DNA from: Brachionus plicatilis
Taxonomy: Eukaryota; Rotifera; Eurotatoria; Ploima; Brachionidae
Reading direction: 5' to 3'
Length of the DNA: 64,000 nucleotides
NCBI GenBank assembly: GCA_010279815.1
Contig: QEOQ01000242.1
Coordinates: 86,806 to 150,805, forward strand
The notes below the pieces were generated by a model, which saw nothing but the letters and a program-made list of their open reading frames with translations, had not been told where the DNA came from and did not search any database. Each line of letters starts with the position of its first letter. Within the stretch, counting starts at the first letter, position 1. Position numbers and translations under genes: made by a program. This document shows positions 10,221 to 20,464 of the stretch, one piece after another.

Positions 10221-10556
10221 TTATTTAATCAAAATCTCCTTTACGCTTGTAAAAGCTTTAATGTAAGTTTCTCGTTCTTTATTTTGGAGCAGAATATAAG
10301 CTGCGGGAAACATTCTATTTTGATAAAAACCATTAATTGACAATATCTGATGGAAATGAGTCAGAAAAGTCTTGAAGGTACCATCAAAATGCCATTTTGT
10401 AGCGCTTCCTAAAACTTTCATCCCTATTGGAAAAATGAATATTAAAATACGATTTTCATTATCTTCATTATCTAATTGAAGAAAGGGCTCAACATTAATT
10501 GTGGCATAAACATCATGTCTTGTAAGATTTTTGGATTTGTTGGTTTTGTTTTGTTT
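10221..10556 (-). pseudogene. MULE-type transposase fragment with first catalytic Asp region
   Basis: The minus-strand frame reads NRILIFIFPIGMKVLGSA, then TKWHFDGTFKTFLTHFHQIL and FPAAYILLQNKERETY. W-x-x-DGTFK...F-x-Q...L-x-x-P-x-x-Y-x-LL-x-x-K is the start of the MULE DDE domain. It continues upstream (KTNKSKNLTRHDVYATI) to the insertion point of the TIR element at 10565 and appears to resume beyond 11672, so that element landed in this gene. The downstream catalytic half is missing here. Confidence 0.7.
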
Positions 10557-10564
10557 CTTGTGTT

Positions 10565-11671
10565 GGGTCTAGTCTGTTAGGTGAACTGTGGTTCACCTAG
10601 TATCACGTTTTATATTTAGTGAACAATTAGTTTTTTGTTCACCAAACCTAGGATTAGGTGAACTATTTTTAGATAATGTGAAAAATTTTAAATGAACTAA
10701 GTAGTATTAATAATTATTATCAATTTTATTTTATTTACTGTAATAATTATTATTAATATATTAATATTTATTTGCTGCTAATGCTCAATTAAAATCAATC
10801 CGATACAAACAAAGTTTTTTATAGTTGCCGTAAACTCTTGTTTACTACCCCGGGGTACAAGTATGGTTTTAGCTATTGTCCCACCACCATAATATATACT
10901 TAAAGCCCTGGGTTTTTCAAAAAAAGTTTCATTATAACCCCGGGATTTTAATTTAAAAAACTTTGAAATACTTATATGAAGTTTAGCTGAATTTCATCAT
11001 ATTTTTTCTGTGAAGATTCGAAGTTTTTTTCAAAAACTATGAATTTTTCATTATAAGCCCATTTAAAAAATAAGCATTTTATATTATAAGCCCATTTAAA
11101 TAAATAAATAATTTTTTTTACCCCGGGTTTCTAATTTTTTCAATCTTAAAATACCTATACTAGAAATTTACTTTTTATTTTACAAGCCCCCCCCCCCCAC
11201 CTTTTTATTTGAACCCCATGAGGTAGTAAACAAGAGTTTACGGTAATATTATTTTAAAGTTTTAATAAAAAAATCAAATTAAATATTTATCATACCTCGA
11301 AAAATGTAGTTTTAAACCCCTCTCGCATTCAAAATAGCATCCACAGATTATAAATTTTGTAGGATTTTTTTGTTGCTTAAAACATCTCAACTTTATCGAC
11401 TGTTTCTTGAGGAATCGATGTTTTCTCTTCTACTAACTCTTTTATTAAGTTAGAAACTAGCATTTCTTGTTTGGAGAACAAATTTTGTTCTCGGGTTTAG
11501 TGAACAATTTGTTCTTTGTTCACCAAAAGGCGTACTAAAATAGGATTAGGTGAACTATTTTAAAATTAGGTGAACTATTTTTAGATTAAGTGAACTAATT
11601 GTTCACTAAACCGGAGAAGAAGATTTGTTCCCATAATAGGTGAACCACAGTTCACCTAACCGACTAGACCC
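10565..11671. mobile_element. TIR element with GGGTCTAG ends and perfect 8-bp TSD
   Basis: The left end GGGTCTAGTCTGTTAGGTGA and the inverted right end GGGTCTAGTCGGTTAGGTGA differ at one base over about 35 bp. CTTGTGTT is present at 10557-10564 and again at 11672-11679. Each end holds a hairpin, GGTGAACTGTGGTTCACC. Subterminal repeats of TTAGTGAACAATT and AGGTGAACTATTTT occur on both sides. No transposase is encoded. A second element (10828-11243) is nested inside; without it the length is about 690 bp, as in the related element at 56078-56768. Confidence 0.8.
10828..11243. mobile_element. Nested TIR element, CCGTAAACTC termini
   Basis: CCGTAAACTCTTGTTTACTA at 10828 is repeated inverted at 11222-11243. 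The terminal sequence itself contains GTAAAC...GTTTAC hairpins. The interior has CCCCGGG blocks and a C run at 11177-11189, which stand out in this AT-rich DNA. No clear TSD was found. It interrupts the GGGTCT element. Confidence 0.65.
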
Positions 11672-11814
11672 CTTGTGTTTTGTTTTGATTTATTGGTTTA
11701 GGAGTTCAACGCACGGTAAAAGATTGTTTTCCAATGTGTTGATGTAACAATTTTAACCAGTGGCGAGTTTTGATAGCTAGATGTAGCGTTTTTTCTAATT
11801 TCTCTAAAATTTAA

Positions 11815-12003
11815 TTTTTATATATAAAAGTTAGTTTCCTAGGTCTACCAGAACGGTTTCGATCATACACAGTATCAGTAACAGAATATCGTTTTTTAGT
11901 TGAAGAAACATATTTTGGAGATACACCTAACAGCTTGGCTATGTCATTTTACTTTTCATCTACAATTTTTAGCAGATCCACGATCTGCCATATTTGTGGA
12001 AAA
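11815..12003 (-). pseudogene. Tc1-like transposase N-terminal fragment
   Basis: The minus-strand frame reads IWQIVDLLKIVDEK, a stop, then DIAKLLGVSPKYVSSTKKRY and NRSGRPRKLT. This is the helix-turn-helix and GRPRK linker of a Tc1-like transposase, equivalent to 5660-5840 but clearly diverged. Sequence beyond the linker is not recognisable. It lies between MEIOC and the MULE remnant. Confidence 0.6.
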
Positions 12004-12238
12004 GATAAATTTTTTTTAACAATTTTTTGGCAAAAAAAAGTTTTTTTGATTATAAATATTTATTCATGACTTTGAAAATTTTTTTCTGTTCTTTGTTTTT
12101 GAATTTTACAAAACCCCACTTATTTGCAATTAAAAAAATTCTATTAAAAAGTTATATTTTATCTTTTTTATCGCAGTATTCTACTTCTAATTTATTATCA
12201 TTTGAATACTTTTTCTGGTATGCACAAGAAGAAAAATT

Positions 12239-15200
12239 TTAAAAAACAAGATCAGTTTTTATCTCAAAGGTTTTATCTAAAAAATCTTGAACTTTTGTTT
12301 CACTATCAAACAAACTTTCACCAGTATTTAGATTGCAATTTAAATTTAAAATGTTGTAAGCACACCACAGATCAGTTCGAGCTTTTCTGGTCATTGAACT
12401 AAGATCTTTGATGGCATTTGCCAAACTAATGATGTCGTTCTCATCGGAGCCATTTTTCCCATTATTTTTTTCTTGATGCTTGATCAATTCTGATTTGCGC
12501 TTTTCTTGCACAACTTTAATCCCATTGTACCAATTGGTAACCACTTGAATGATATTATCATAAAAAATTGTATTTTTTAGTTCATCAAAGCCGCTAATTA
12601 AGCAAAACACTCTATGATACTCTTTGAAAGAATCGTGAATCAAGCGATCGACCCGAGATGGATTTGCATTCAAACGAATTGAATTCATTTGATTGAAATT
12701 TTTTTTCATCTTCAAAAAACTCATCTCAGTCTCGATCTTAATGTAGAAAAATTAAAAAATGCCTGTGTGAAATTCAGTACTAAAGAACAGGATAAAATGG
12801 TAAAATTCTAATATCGTAATTTTTGGTAATTCGGATTGTAAACAGGATCAGAACCGTATTTCCTCGCGTAATATCCCACTGGGAACTTAAATGAGACATG
12901 ATCTAATGTCTCTAGGAAATTATATGAAACTAAGCAATTTTTGCAATCATAATAACCCCTGTACATTATATGAAACATTAAGTGACATAAAGTGAAACAA
13001 GGTAATTTTACGATTATGCCTATTTTAGACAAGTAAATTTCGCAAGAATTAACTTGGACATGTATAATTTCGCCAAATTTTTTAATTCTAGACAAAGTTA
13101 ATTTTGACATGTTTTTTTCGACAAACTTTATTTTGAAAATTCTGTTATTAAAAAAGATTCGCATTTGTGAAGTTTAATTAATAGCCTTAAACTAGAGCAA
13201 TCAATTACCGAAGATTTATATGTTAAATTGTCTACTAGTAAATTTAATAATTAAAAACCTGTTATGTTTATCTAAATCAAGCTATTTATGATATTTATTC
13301 TCTTAAAATTGTAGATTATCTAAAGAATTTTTCACTTTTAATTTAACATAAATAATTGAACAGGCAAAAATTAAATTTTATTTATTTGTATATCTGTATC
13401 GAGCATTAGCTCCTTCAGACAAAAAAAAATTAAAAAAAAATTTTAAGTTTTGTTAAAATAAGTTTTAGTAAAAAAATAAAATTAAAATATGATAAAAAGA
13501 AAAAGAAAAAAAATTAAGTTTAGATGAAAAAAGGGACATGGGGTAATTAAAAGTTTTAAAAAGTGGACAGTTAAAAATTCAAAGAAAAAATTATAAGATA
13601 GCAATTACAAATTATGTTTATTTAGACTTATTTTCGTAAAAAATTTTTTTTTGTCGAATCAATTATGTCTAATTCTAATTAAACTGTCCAATTAACACAT
13701 GTCGAAAATATATCATCCGAAAAAAACTACTTGCGAGTTTATACTTGTCGAATCTATTATGTCGAAATTAAATTTGCCGAAACTAATTTGTCGAAAATCA
13801 CGGCAACCAATTTTACTCTCAAATTTTGAATAACATTGAACTTAATGTTCAGGCGTGGTTGAAGCTCAGTCATTTTGATTCAGTTAATCTTTTAAAATTA
13901 ATCTCTTATAAAAGAATTTTATTTCTTTAGTCCCATATAAACAGCTATATAATATTTAATAATCAAAAAAAAAATAAAAAAAATATCCGTTTCATCTAAT
14001 GTTCGAGGTTTATTAAAGTTTTAAAAAAGCAATAATTTCATATAATTACCCATGGGCTTTAAAGACATGTCCTGCTTAATATCCCAAGGATATTACGCGA
14101 GGAAATACGGTAGATACAGTTCATCAAAGTTGAATACTTTCAGTACTTTTAAGACTCGTGACATGTGACAATAGGCTTTTAAACCAAACATTTGTCTAAT
14201 CAAGTTGTTTTGTAATTTATTTATTGAATCCTTTGTGGTCGAATTAAGAGTGAGAGCCTCAAGACCATATGTGAATTTAGATAAGCAATATGTTTTGTAT
14301 ATAAATGAAGATATGCCCAGGTCAAATAACAGCCTTGAGGTCTGGCATAAGTCCTTTTCACAAGACATCGCCTCTCATCCATGTGTCAATAAGCTTATAA
14401 AGAATTTTATTATAGAACAACATGCTGTTGAGTGTAGTTTGGAACAAATTAAGAGTGGCGTCATTTTCAAAAAGATAAGCGAGAAATGGATAGAGATGAT
14501 AAAATTGTAGAATTATACAAGTGGTATGAAAGAAAGAATTTTCATTTATTTTTTGATAAATTGATATATGTGTTAAAAAATTAAATTATTAATTAACTTG
14601 TTAACAATTATCACTTTACTTTTTTTTTATATTATTTTTCTGTTTAATGAATTCCATAAAATCATTTATTAAAAGTCGTGTTCAGTAGTCTTTTCTAGGT
14701 ACAAAAAAGAGAGTGATAATCTAAACTTAAAAATTTATGGAAACAGAATAGTGAGCCAAAAAGAAAACAAGTTTCTTGGTATTAAATTTGATTCTAAGTT
14801 AAACTTTAAGGCTATCATTTTCTACCTTCACTAATATATTTCCAATTCGTCATCTAATTAATATCTATTCTTCATCTAATAAATTTCCTTTTGAGTATAA
14901 TTATATAAATCTACACTAATAAATTAAATGGAACCTAATATATTTCGAAGTCTACTCTAATTAATAAAAACCTCATCTAAATAAATTCGTCATCACTAAC
15001 CAATTCTAAGAATTACGAGGAAAAAAACTTCGATCTTTTAGTTGCTTTTAATGGTCTTCGTGAAATGTAAGCTTTGATTTTTTTACTTGATTCACTCCGC
15101 AAGTGTCAACTGATGAGATTATTCATACCTGGAGTGCGGATCGTGACCCATCGATAGCCCATCAAGATGTCGAAAGGAGAGCGCTCGATCTCCAAGCGAC

Positions 15201-18200
15201 TTANNNNNNNNNNNNNNNNNNNNNNNNNNNNNNNNNNNNNNNNNNNNNNNNNNNNNNNNNNNNNNNNNNNNNNNNNNNNNNNNNNNNNNNNNNNNNNNNN
15301 NNNNNNNNNNNNNNNNNNNNNNNNNNNNNNNNNNNNNNNNNNNNNNNNNNNNNNNNNNNNNNNNNNNNNNNNNNNNNNNNNNNNNNNNNNNNNNNNNNNN
15401 NNNNNNNNNNNNNNNNNNNNNNNNNNNNNNNNNNNNNNNNNNNNNNNNNNNNNNNNNNNNNNNNNNNNNNNNNNNNNNNNNNNNNNNNNNNNNNNNNNNN
15501 NNNNNNNNNNNNNNNNNNNNNNNNNNNNNNNNNNNNNNNNNNNNNNNNNNNNNNNNNNNNNNNNNNNNNNNNNNNNNNNNNNNNNNNNNNNNNNNNNNNN
15601 NNNNNNNNNNNNNNNNNNNNNNNNNNNNNNNNNNNNNNNNNNNNNNNNNNNNNNNNNNNNNNNNNNNNNNNNNNNNNNNNNNNNNNNNNNNNNNNNNNNN
15701 NNNNNNNNNNNNNNNNNNNNNNNNNNNNNNNNNNNNNNNNNNNNNNNNNNNNNNNNNNNNNNNNNNNNNNNNNNNNNNNNNNNNNNNNNNNNNNNNNNNN
15801 NNNNNNNNNNNNNNNNNNNNNNNNNNNNNNNNNNNNNNNNNNNNNNNNNNNNNNNNNNNNNNNNNNNNNNNNNNNNNNNNNNNNNNNNNNNNNNNNNNNN
15901 NNNNNNNNNNNNNNNNNNNNNNNNNNNNNNNNNNNNNNNNNNNNNNNNNNNNNNNNNNNNNNNNNNNNNNNNNNNNNNNNNNNNNNNNNNATCTAACAGA
16001 CTAGACGCAAAAAACATTTTTTTTTCTTTAAAAACTTTTACTTTAGTGATAATTGAAGTTCGTTTGATGCGATTTAACAAATGCTCAATTAAAAAAAAAT
16101 GCAAAACAGAGCTTAAATAGTTTTTTAAACTCCAAATTTTATCTTAAGGATCATCATATCACAAACTCAAAGTCAGAATTTATAAAACCAAGTTTTTGAT
16201 GTTTGCAATATTAACTTAAAATTATTTTTTATTAAAAACTGAAAAAAATATTTGAAACATCGCACTTTTTCAATGTTATTTCAACGTTGGATACATTTTG
16301 TAATTCAAACACAAAAAATTAAACAATAGCAATTATAAAATAGCTTGGCTAAATTCATCCATTAAATTAAAAAACAATTTATCAACTTTTTAATAAATTT
16401 AATAATCAAATTATTTTTATTTTTCAAATCAACAATTTACTATTATAGAATTTTAAGCTATTTTTTGGGGTCTATTGTCCATTTTTTCCCTTTTAAACGC
16501 GTAAAGATAATCAAATTTTTTTCTATCTTTTAATTTTTTTTCTCATGGGTTAGTAATACTCCCAAAATTAAAGAAAAAAAAATAATTGAAGAAAATTCAC
16601 TTTTTAATTTTCTTTTTAAACTTTATTTTACGTTTTTTTACCAATTATTTTTGGAACATTTTACTAATATTATCAAAAATTACATAAAAAACGGTAATTT
16701 AATCTATAGGATCTAAACTAAATTAAATAAAAAATTTGATTTATTTTACTAAAAATTACGAAGAAATGTCTATTTTTTTGCTCTTTTTGGTTTCAGGTAA
16801 ATTCAAGTAATTGTACGTAAAAACAAAGTGTCATAGCACTTCAGTTTCTTTACCGAACTTATTAACAAATCTGTAAATAATGTATAAAGTGTGAACAATC
16901 TTGCATTTTTTTGTTTAATTTTTCAAGTAATTCAAATTAAACAAACTTCAAATAAAGTGCGATCAAAATGGTGTATTATTTCGTCTTTAAATAAAAACTT
17001 CAATGAAACTTTGAAAAAGCATAAAATTTATTTAGTGCGATGTTTCAAAATTATTTAAAAAAAAAAATTGAAATAACTTTTGCAATCTTATCATTTTGAA
17101 ATTAAAAATATTAAACTAAACATAGAATTTTTAGTTTATATTGTTTTAAAAAAAATTTTAAATTTGATTTTTTTTTTATTCAAGTAAGGAAATAGCTTTA
17201 TTTAAAAAGATATACATTTTAACATAATTACTAATTTCCTAATTTGATTAAAAAAATTATTTGTTATGATTAAAAAACTTCAAAATTACTCTTACTTTTG
17301 GCATCTTGAAGTTGATGATCAATTCAAAATATCATTTCAATTCAAAAAGTTTATCTTTAGATATTAAACTAAATCTTTAATCTAATTTAAATAATTGTAA
17401 TGTAACATGCTTTACATGCAATGTAGATTTAGAAAATAAAAAAAAAATTGAAAAAACATTTTCTCAGTCCATTGATAATCGATTTTAATATTTAAATGTA
17501 TAAACTGATTTTTTGTAGAGTTTATTTGAGATTTTTTTTTCAAAAGTATTTGTGTTAGCATTCACAATTAAATTTAAAAAAATATTCAAATAAAAAATTT
17601 CAAATCAGTAATAAAATGAAAATCAAACTTTACAAAAAAACGGTAAACTAATTTGAAAAACGATTTTATTATTGGATTGAGAAAATGTTTTTTCAATTTT
17701 TTCTATTTTCTAAATCTACATGGCATCTTGAAGTTTAGGATCAAAAAATCAGATCAAATAGTATTTTGTTTATAACTTTTGAATGGTACTTGATTGAGTC
17801 TCTCTGCAAAATGCTAAATAATTCAAAATACATGCTGAATATTGTGTGAGGCTCTGCAAAAACTCTGCGTTTTGCAGCCAAATGCACGCCATTAAAAGGT
17901 ATTTAATTTGACTGCATATTTTAAATGCAGAGTTTTTGCAGAGCCTCATACAATATTCAGCATGTATTTTGCATTATTTAGCATTTTGCAGAGAGATTTA
18001 ATCAGGTACCATTCAAAAGTTATAAAAAAATAATATTTGGTCTGATTTTTTTGATCCTAAAATTCAAGATGCCAATCTACATTGCATGTAAATCATGTTA
18101 CATTACAATTATTTAAATTAGATTAAAGATTTAGTTTAATATCTAAAGACAAACTTTTTGAATTGAAATGATATTTTGAATTGATCATCAACTTCAAGAT

Positions 18201-19279
18201 GCCTTACTTTTTTATATCTTTATAAAAAATACTTGATTTTTTAAAGTTGATATTCTTTATACTTTTAATTAGTTAAGAATTTCAAAAGGTATCTTTAAAA
18301 AACAAAACCCACCAATGAAGCAAAAAAAACGCCACTTGATGAAAAGCAAGAAATATTTCTAAAAAAAAAAGCACATTGCATTTACAGAACTAATTTTGAA
18401 TTTTTATAAAAAAAGTTTTGATTTTTTAACATTTTGTTTTGTTCATTTGTACTAAAATAAACAAAAGCAAAAAAATTGAATTAAAAGTCACAGTTTTACC
18501 TTTTTTCTTTCATTTTCCAGACATTTGAGCTGTTCTAAACATTCTTCAAGCCTAATATGCAATTCATTAGATGGACCAGTTCTTCTGTGACTTCGATAAT
18601 TCTGTTGGCCACTATTCGCAGCATATTTGTTAGCTTTATGCTCATTGAGAATATTCTTTTCTGCGGGATGAGGCACAAAATTTGAAAACTGAAATTGAAA
18701 TTGATTGTTTAAATGATCAGTATACTGGTAGCCTGAATTCATTTCTTGAAATGCCAATGCCGTCATTAAAGAATTTTGCTGCTGGAATAGAAAAGCCTGT
18801 TGATCCAATGATAGATTGGCAAGTTGATGAGAATAGCTAGGGGGGTAGAAAATAGGCATTGCATAGTTAGCTTGGTAGTTTGCCACAAAAGTTGGCAAAA
18901 CATCAACTGGAGGATGGTATGTATCACCGCTAGAGTTTACACTAAGGCTTTGTTGGTAAAATTTTTCATTTAAAGGAGCCTGAAAGTACATAATCTGATT
19001 TTGATTAGGGTTTTTTATTTGACCAAATGAATTTGAGAGTGTGACACTATTTCCGCTAGCCATTAGACTTTTTTGAGCCTCGTCATCCACAATTTTTGTG
19101 ACCATTTCATTTAAAGATTGGTAACGTTGCTCTGGCGGCAGACACATACTATTGTTTAGCCAGCTTCTATCACCAAAGCTGTTGTTTAGCCAGTTTTTGT
19201 CTTCTTTGCCATAAGATTGATTTAAATAGCTAAAATAACTATTTGGATTGCCAAATATTTGATGGCCTTGTGCAGACAT
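12239..19279 (-). CDS. MEIOC: MEIOC homologue (meiosis-specific coiled-coil protein), two exons
   Basis: Exon 1 is 19279-18500 and exon 2 is 12736-12239, separated by a phase-0 intron of 5763 bp with GTAAAA donor and TTAAG acceptor. The predicted protein has 425 residues. The N-terminal 220 are Asn/Gln/Ser-rich and poorly conserved. The C-terminal part matches vertebrate MEIOC: GPSNELHIRLEECLEQL and ENERKK at the end of exon 1, then directly IETEM, NPSRVDRLI (285-293), and LANAIKDL followed by TRKARTDLWCAY (about 376-387). The join ERKK-IETEM reproduces the vertebrate ERKK-TEAEL region, which supports the splice. In mammals MEIOC works with the helicase YTHDC2 to stabilise the meiotic programme. 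The protein is much shorter than the mammalian one. The intron holds an assembly gap and at least eight transposon remnants. Confidence 0.9.
12808..13164 (-). other. Unresolved ORF running into a MITE arm
   Basis: The frame encodes YRGYYDCKNCLVSYNFLE and ends PVGYYARKYGSDPVYNPNYQ, with an in-frame continuation into the TCGACAAA-rich arm of the element at 13001. The GYYARKYG part recurs, inverted, at 14088-14112, so it is a repeated coding fragment, probably from a transposon. The C-x-x-C is suggestive but insufficient to name a family. Confidence 0.25.
13001..13816. mobile_element. Non-autonomous element with inverted arrays of a TCGACAAA-type motif
   Basis: The left arm (13001-13140) carries several degenerate copies of GACAA-TTAATTTCG. 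The right arm (13640-13816) carries the inverted set (TTGTCGAAT, ATGTCGAAATTAAATTTG, TTTGTCGAAAATC). The outer ends pair as GTAATTTTACGATTATGCC against GTAAAATTGGTTGCCGTGA. A second member is at 37846-38412. A LINE tail lies inside. No TSD was recognised here; the sister copy has one of 10 bp. Confidence 0.55.
13375..13418 (-). mobile_element. LINE 3' tail fragment
   Basis: Read on the minus strand: GAAGGAGCTAATGCTCGATA, then CAGATATACAAATAAAT. It has the same hairpin-plus-AATAAAT organisation as the tails at 5190-5235 and 42705-42760. Only the tail remains. Confidence 0.45.
14050..14112 (+). repeat. Inverted copy of the GYYARKYG coding fragment
   Basis: GGATATTACGCGAGGAAATA followed by CGG is the exact complement of 12858-12880, and similarity extends upstream (GACATGTC...TTAA...CCCA). 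The two copies lie about 1.2 kb apart in opposite orientation, flanking the element at 13001-13816. Confidence 0.55.
14108..14306 (-). mobile_element. Internal fragment of LINE A reverse-transcriptase ORF
   Basis: The minus-strand translation contains YCLSKFTYGLEALTLNST and NNLIRQMFGLKAYCHMS, identical to residues encoded at about 34955-35100 of the full-length LINE at 31537-35637. It starts and ends inside that ORF and has neither LINE end. The near identity implies a recent transfer, by template switching or gene conversion. Confidence 0.75.
14307..14584 (+). pseudogene. C-terminal part of a MULE-type transposase
   Basis: The frame reads RSNNSLEVWHKSFSQDIASH, then LIKNFIIEQHAVECSLEQIK. After a one-base frameshift near 14480 it reads KREMDRDDKIVELYKWYERK and ends at TAA 14582-14584. 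R-x-NN-x-LE-x-WH is the conserved C-terminal block of MULE transposases. It joins the LINE A fragment at its left edge. Confidence 0.6.
14676..14835 (+). mobile_element. LINE reverse-transcriptase fragment (thumb region)
   Basis: The frame reads SCSVVFSRYKKESDNLNLKI, then SQKENKFLGIKFDSKLNFKA. KS-x-x-x-VFSR...FLGI-x-FDSKLNF is the conserved block just after the catalytic YADD region in non-LTR reverse transcriptases. No other part of the element is adjacent. Confidence 0.6.
14826..15000 (-). repeat. Inverted relative of the tandem repeat at 195-335
   Basis: The complement contains GGAAATATATTAGTGAAGGT and several ATTAGATGA/TTAGTG units of about 20-25 bp. Together with 195-335 it may be one subterminal repeat family. 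Confidence 0.4.
15106..15203 (-). mobile_element. GC-richer retroelement-like fragment at gap edge
   Basis: The minus-strand frame entering from the gap reads SRLEIERSPFDILMGYRWVT. SPF-x-x-LMGY is reminiscent of the block near the end of Gypsy-type integrases. It is short and the rest is hidden by the gap, so this is a guess from one motif and composition. Confidence 0.3.
15204..15990. other. Assembly gap (787 N)
   Basis: Unknown sequence inside the MEIOC intron. The left edge resembles a retroelement, so a repeat probably broke the assembly. Open frames across N are meaningless. Confidence 0.95.
16243..17115. repeat. Inverted TTTGAAACATCGCAC pair and a dispersed repeat
   Basis: TTTGAAACATCGCACTTTTT at 16251 is inverted at about 17035 (GTGCGATGTTTCAAA). 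The block 17034-17115, containing GTGCGATGTTTCAAA and TTTGCAATCTTAT, recurs at 58944-59025. This looks like an old TIR element of about 0.8 kb in the MEIOC intron. Confidence 0.4.
17300..18203. mobile_element. Fold-back element, GGCATCTTGAAGTT termini, 8-bp TSD
   Basis: It begins GGCATCTTGAAGTTGATGAT and ends inverted at 18203, flanked by TTACTTTT at 17292-17299 and 18204-18211. The arms match those of the element at 9457-9997. It is itself interrupted by the element at 17722-18073. No ORF. Confidence 0.8.
17722..18073. mobile_element. Nested fold-back element with perfect 9-bp TSD
   Basis: GGCATCTTGAAGTTTAGGAT at 17722 is inverted at the right end (18054-18073). AATCTACAT flanks it on both sides (17713-17721, 18074-18082), duplicating part of the host element. 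The centre pairs CTCTGCAAAATGCTAAATAA with its complement and contains GCAGAGTTTTTGCAGAG. Practically the whole 352 bp is one hairpin. Confidence 0.85.
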
Positions 19280-20212
19280 TTTTGAAATAAATTATTATGT
19301 TTTTGGTTAGATTATGTGTTTTTTGAAAAAAATTTAATTTTTGTGTATCCATGGTGAAAAATGTTACATTTGATTAAAATTATTTGGCTATTTTTTATTT
19401 TTTACCAACATTTCGGAAAAATCACCAAATTAACGGAATAAAATTTTAATTGATGAATTTTTAAACTTTTATTATTCAAGATAAAATTCAATAATCAAAA
19501 TTAAATATGTAATTAACCATAGTACTCAGTATTAAATTTTCAAAAAACATTTTGGAAAACATTTCTGGACACATTTTAGAAATTCAAATTGGGATTTAAC
19601 CAGACTGCTTGGACGATGGCTGCTTCCTTTCAGTCCGCGTTTTAGCTTACTATATCGAAAAAAAATATTTTAAAAATAATAGTAACATGAAAGTTTACAA
19701 GATATGATACTATTAATTGTTTATAAGAATATTTTATGTTATTTTGGTTTTGTAGTTAAGTTTATCATAAGAAAAATTACAAAACAAGTGTAAAGAGAAT
19801 AACTTACATGTTTTAGGAAATAAAGATTATCAAATAATGTTAATTTTAAAACGCGTATAATATTTTTAAATAACAATAATATACAATTTAAAAACTAAAA
19901 TACTGAATTAGGAACAAAATAAAAACATTTTAGTTTTTTTTGTAATTAATGTCAATAACATTTAAATTGATCACTATTTTAATTTATTGAAACTCTTATA
20001 CAATTAAAAACACCTAAAATATTTATTAAATAATCCTATAATGTTCAAAAAAATTGCCACTTTGAAATTTTTTTTATCTTTCTTGTTTTGTTTATCAAAT
20101 CAACACTTTTGATTTTACTTTTATATAAACCAATGTAGCCTTATCTCTAGTTCGATATAGTTAATCAAATAAATAAATAAATCTCTAAAATAACTTAGGA
20201 ATTTTAAAAAAA
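19280..20212. other. Upstream region of MEIOC, no gene seen
   Basis: AT-rich DNA between the MEIOC start and the AT-hook remnant. It should contain the MEIOC promoter, but no core motif can be singled out in such biased composition. Confidence 0.4.
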
Positions 20213-20405
20213 TGCCTGTAATTGAAGAAAATCCCAAAAAGATATCTCAAGATCAGGCCTTTGAAGCTAATACTGAAGGAAAAACTAGAGGAAAAGGAGA
20301 TATCCGAGCAGCCATTAGCCAAAAAGGGGAGATTGGAAAACACTGAAGAAGTAATAAAGAAAAAGCGCGGTAGACCAGCCCAATCAAAAAACACAAAAAA
20401 TAAAT
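20213..20405 (+). pseudogene. Small AT-hook protein, frameshifted
   Basis: ATG at 20213 reads MPVIEENPKKISQDQAFEAN. After a frameshift near 20275 the open frame reads EKLEEKEISEQPLAKKGRLE, then EEVIKKKRGRPAQSKNTK. KKRGRPAQSK is a canonical AT-hook (GRP core flanked by basic residues), as in HMGA-type and transposase tails. Downstream the frame dissolves into T-rich DNA. It may be a processed or decayed HMGA-like gene; a transposon tail is equally possible. Confidence 0.4.
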
Positions 20406-20464
20406 ATTTTTTTGTCCTTAAAAAATATTTTTTGTTTTTATTTTTATTTTTTTGTTCTATTTAG

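Noticed and set aside
12027..12402. Two overlapping plus-strand frames near the MEIOC 3' end.
   Set aside because: One is AT-rich noise and the other is antisense to MEIOC exon 2.
15103..16120. Three long open frames across the N gap.
   Set aside because: They consist almost entirely of unknown bases.
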